Assembly: GCA_003339415.1 (NCBI GenBank)
Contig: PDHQ01000067.1
Span: 1-64,000 of the forward strand
Origin: Ophiocordyceps camponoti-saundersi (nom. inval.)
Taxonomy: Eukaryota > Ascomycota > Sordariomycetes > Hypocreales > Ophiocordycipitaceae
Direction of reading: 5' to 3'
Length of the DNA: 64,000 nucleotides
In this document: positions 62,001 through 64,000 of the stretch, piece after piece
Layout: the number at the start of each line of letters is the position of its first letter
Numbering within the stretch: position 1 is the first letter of the stretch
Made by a program: the position numbers and the translations under genes
The notes under the pieces: generated by a model
Databases searched by the model: none
Seen by the model: the letters and a program-made list of their open reading frames with translations, nothing else
What the model was told of the DNA's origin: nothing

Positions 62001-64000
62001 TATAGTTAAAATAATTAAAACTTAGAGCTAAGTAAGTAGTTAATAGAGTAAAAATATAAGTATATTATTATATAGTAATTATTACGTATTTACGCTAAAG
62101 TTAATATCTCCGTTCTCTTTTTTTTTTATAAAGTAATAATATAAGGTTAAATTAGTAAAGCCTTTTTACTAAAAGAAACTAATATATAAGTTATATTATA
62201 AATCGTAAGTTATTAAGCGCTTTAGTAAGGTCTTACTAGTCTTATATTAAACGCTAGTTAATATTAAAAAAAGTATATTTTTATAAATAAAAGTATAATT
62301 AATAAAAATATAAGGGATTATTTTATCGCTGCTATTATAAGGGTATTACTTTAATATTACCCTAGGCACCTTATAAGCTTAGAGAAATAAATTAAGTTTA
62401 ATATATTTAGTTTTAAGCTATATAAATATTATACTAATAAACTTAAGGAGTCTATTATATATATAAAAAGCAAAGCTAGCTTTAAGTTATAATAGCTTAT
62501 TTATAAGGTAATTATATAATTACCTATATTTCTTTAACCTTCCCTTTTTAAAGTACTAGTAAAGGAGCTACTTATTATAAAGTTAAGTATTAAAGTCGCG
62601 TTACTTATATCTTATTATTAGCTTAGGGCTAGTTTATATTATATAAAATTTCTTTAAGTTTTATAATACTTCGTATCTCTTTTAGCGGGGGTATCTTTTA
62701 TATTTATAATATACTTACTTAGCTGCTTTCTTTACCGTAATATAGATAAAGTTTACTATTTTAATATATTATAAATAGTAATAGGTATAAACTATATAAT
62801 AAGTAAAATAAAAGTTAAGAGGTAAGATAAAAGCTTTAGCTTTAATATAGTAAATAAGGGTAGCCTTATAGGCCCCGGTAATAACTTAGAAATACTTAGA
62901 TTATTTTATAGCTAAGGCTTTTATAATAAAGCTATATAATATCTCCCCTAGCTATATAAGTAAGGCGAACTAAGTTATACTAAATATAATAGCTAATTTA
63001 ATAACTTTAGTATAAATTTTCTTTACCCTTAATAAGGTATAGCCTTATATTAATACTATAATCTTAGTAAGGGCTAGGTATTAGCGCTTAAGCTTAGCGG
63101 TAAGTTTTAAAAGGTAAGATTTCTAATATAGCTTATAATATAACTAGACTCTTAAGAGTCGCGCTTTTTATATTAGTTATATTATTATAGCTCTAAGCTA
63201 AGGCTTAATTATATCTACTATCCTTATTTTCGTAAAATATATTAATTTACTTTTAGCTAGCTAAAAAGTTATTTTATAATTTAAAGCTTATTATTTATAA
63301 ATTTACTATATACGCTTAAGTTAAAATAATACCTAAGCCTTATCACGTTTAATATTAAGAATATTAATACCGTTTATAAACTTTATTATAAGAAAACTTA
63401 ATATTAAGTTTAAGCGTTAATATAGTAAGGATATATATAAGAGGAAGAGGACCGGTAATATAAAAGACTTTTAAAAAACCCCTTACTAGATTAAGAAAAT
63501 ATCACTAAGTTTATAGTTAAACTTAAATCTTAAAATATAGTTTATAAGATATAATTAGATAAACGCTATAACTTATTTAAGGAAGCTTAAGTAATTTATA
63601 ATAATAGTTAACTTATTATAAGAAATATAGTTAAAAGCTTTAGTAAAGTTTAGTAAAAAGAGCGAGGCGGTGCTATTTTAGTTTTAAATTATCTTAATTA
63701 TTTCGGTAAGTATAAAAACTGCTATATTAGTAAAGCGCTATAATTTATTACTTATTTAGCTATTAGGGAGGATCTAAGCTTTCTCCGCTACTAATATAAT
63801 TTTCCTAGCTATAATTATTTTTAAAACTTTCCCTATTATATTAAAAAGTAAAATTAGCTTATATTTATTAAAAGTATAATATATAGCTAGTAATTTATTT
63901 ACTTTCTAAATAATTATAATATTAAAGATTTTAAATTATAATAGGAAATAATTATTATTAATATAATTTTAGAAAATTTTTTAGAAAACTTAGATAAAAA
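62001..64000 (+). pseudogene. Unidentified degenerate coding region, cut by window end
   Basis: Plus-strand frames of 40 to 100 residues continue after the gag-like segment to the window end, for example around 62950..63400 and 63420..63680 (Lys/Glu/Gln-rich, with EEEDR near 63440). They carry no protease, RT, integrase or transposase motif that I recognise. The region probably belongs to the element starting near 60391, whose right end lies outside the window. Confidence 0.35.

Overview
The window is a gene-free, AT-rich block of nested, mutated retrotransposons. It is almost certainly from a filamentous ascomycete (Pezizomycotina). The main sign is dinucleotide bias: CpA and its complement TpG are almost missing for kilobases, while TpA is in great excess and CpG is still common. 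That is the mark of repeat-induced point mutation (RIP, C-to-T at CpA), not of CpG deamination. Every protein-like stretch is full of in-frame stops at former Gln and Trp codons. I could place no intact protein gene, rRNA, tRNA or CRISPR array. The species cannot be named from the sequence.

The layout can be solved from matching long terminal repeats (LTRs) and target-site duplications (TSDs). A Tad1-like LINE (LINE-1, + strand) fills 140..4205 and resumes at 56331. Into it went LTR element D (4206..56325, 301-bp LTRs, TSD CTTAC). D's interior now exists as three pieces: 4507..~10025, 20827..20899 and 34736..35854. Between them lie a truncated minus-strand Copia element C(-) (~10026..20826), itself split by LINE-2 (12292..19589, ~18-bp TSD), and a short LTR element B1 (20900..34730, 508-bp LTRs, TSD CTAAC), itself split by a minus-strand Ty3/Gypsy element A(-) (23945..34180, 183-bp LTRs, TSD GTAG). 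D's right LTR is cut at 35997/56164 by a second Gypsy copy, A(+) (35998..56163, 197-bp LTRs, TSD CCTC). A(+) carries a full Copia copy C(+) (42766..49062, 410-bp LTRs, TSD GTAAG) and a second B copy, B2 (51130..54714, TSD CTAAC). With nested inserts removed, the A copies are 10,236 and 10,274 bp and the B copies 3,591 and 3,585 bp, which supports the reconstruction.

Right of D (56331..64000) lie the LINE-1 remainder, a minus-strand Asn/Gly-rich gag-like remnant, a short GC-rich tandem repeat and a poorly understood plus-strand element with an Arg/Gly-rich gag-like segment.

The least ordinary content is element A's third open reading frame downstream of pol, which carries duplications of 12, 27, 30 and 36 bp, all multiples of three; the 56-bp tandem repeat in front of it; the compact B element with a homopolymer G/C tract and no recognisable protein; the ~5.5 kb D interior, whose product I cannot identify; and a 2.2 kb tail on LINE-2 with minus-strand coding-like texture.
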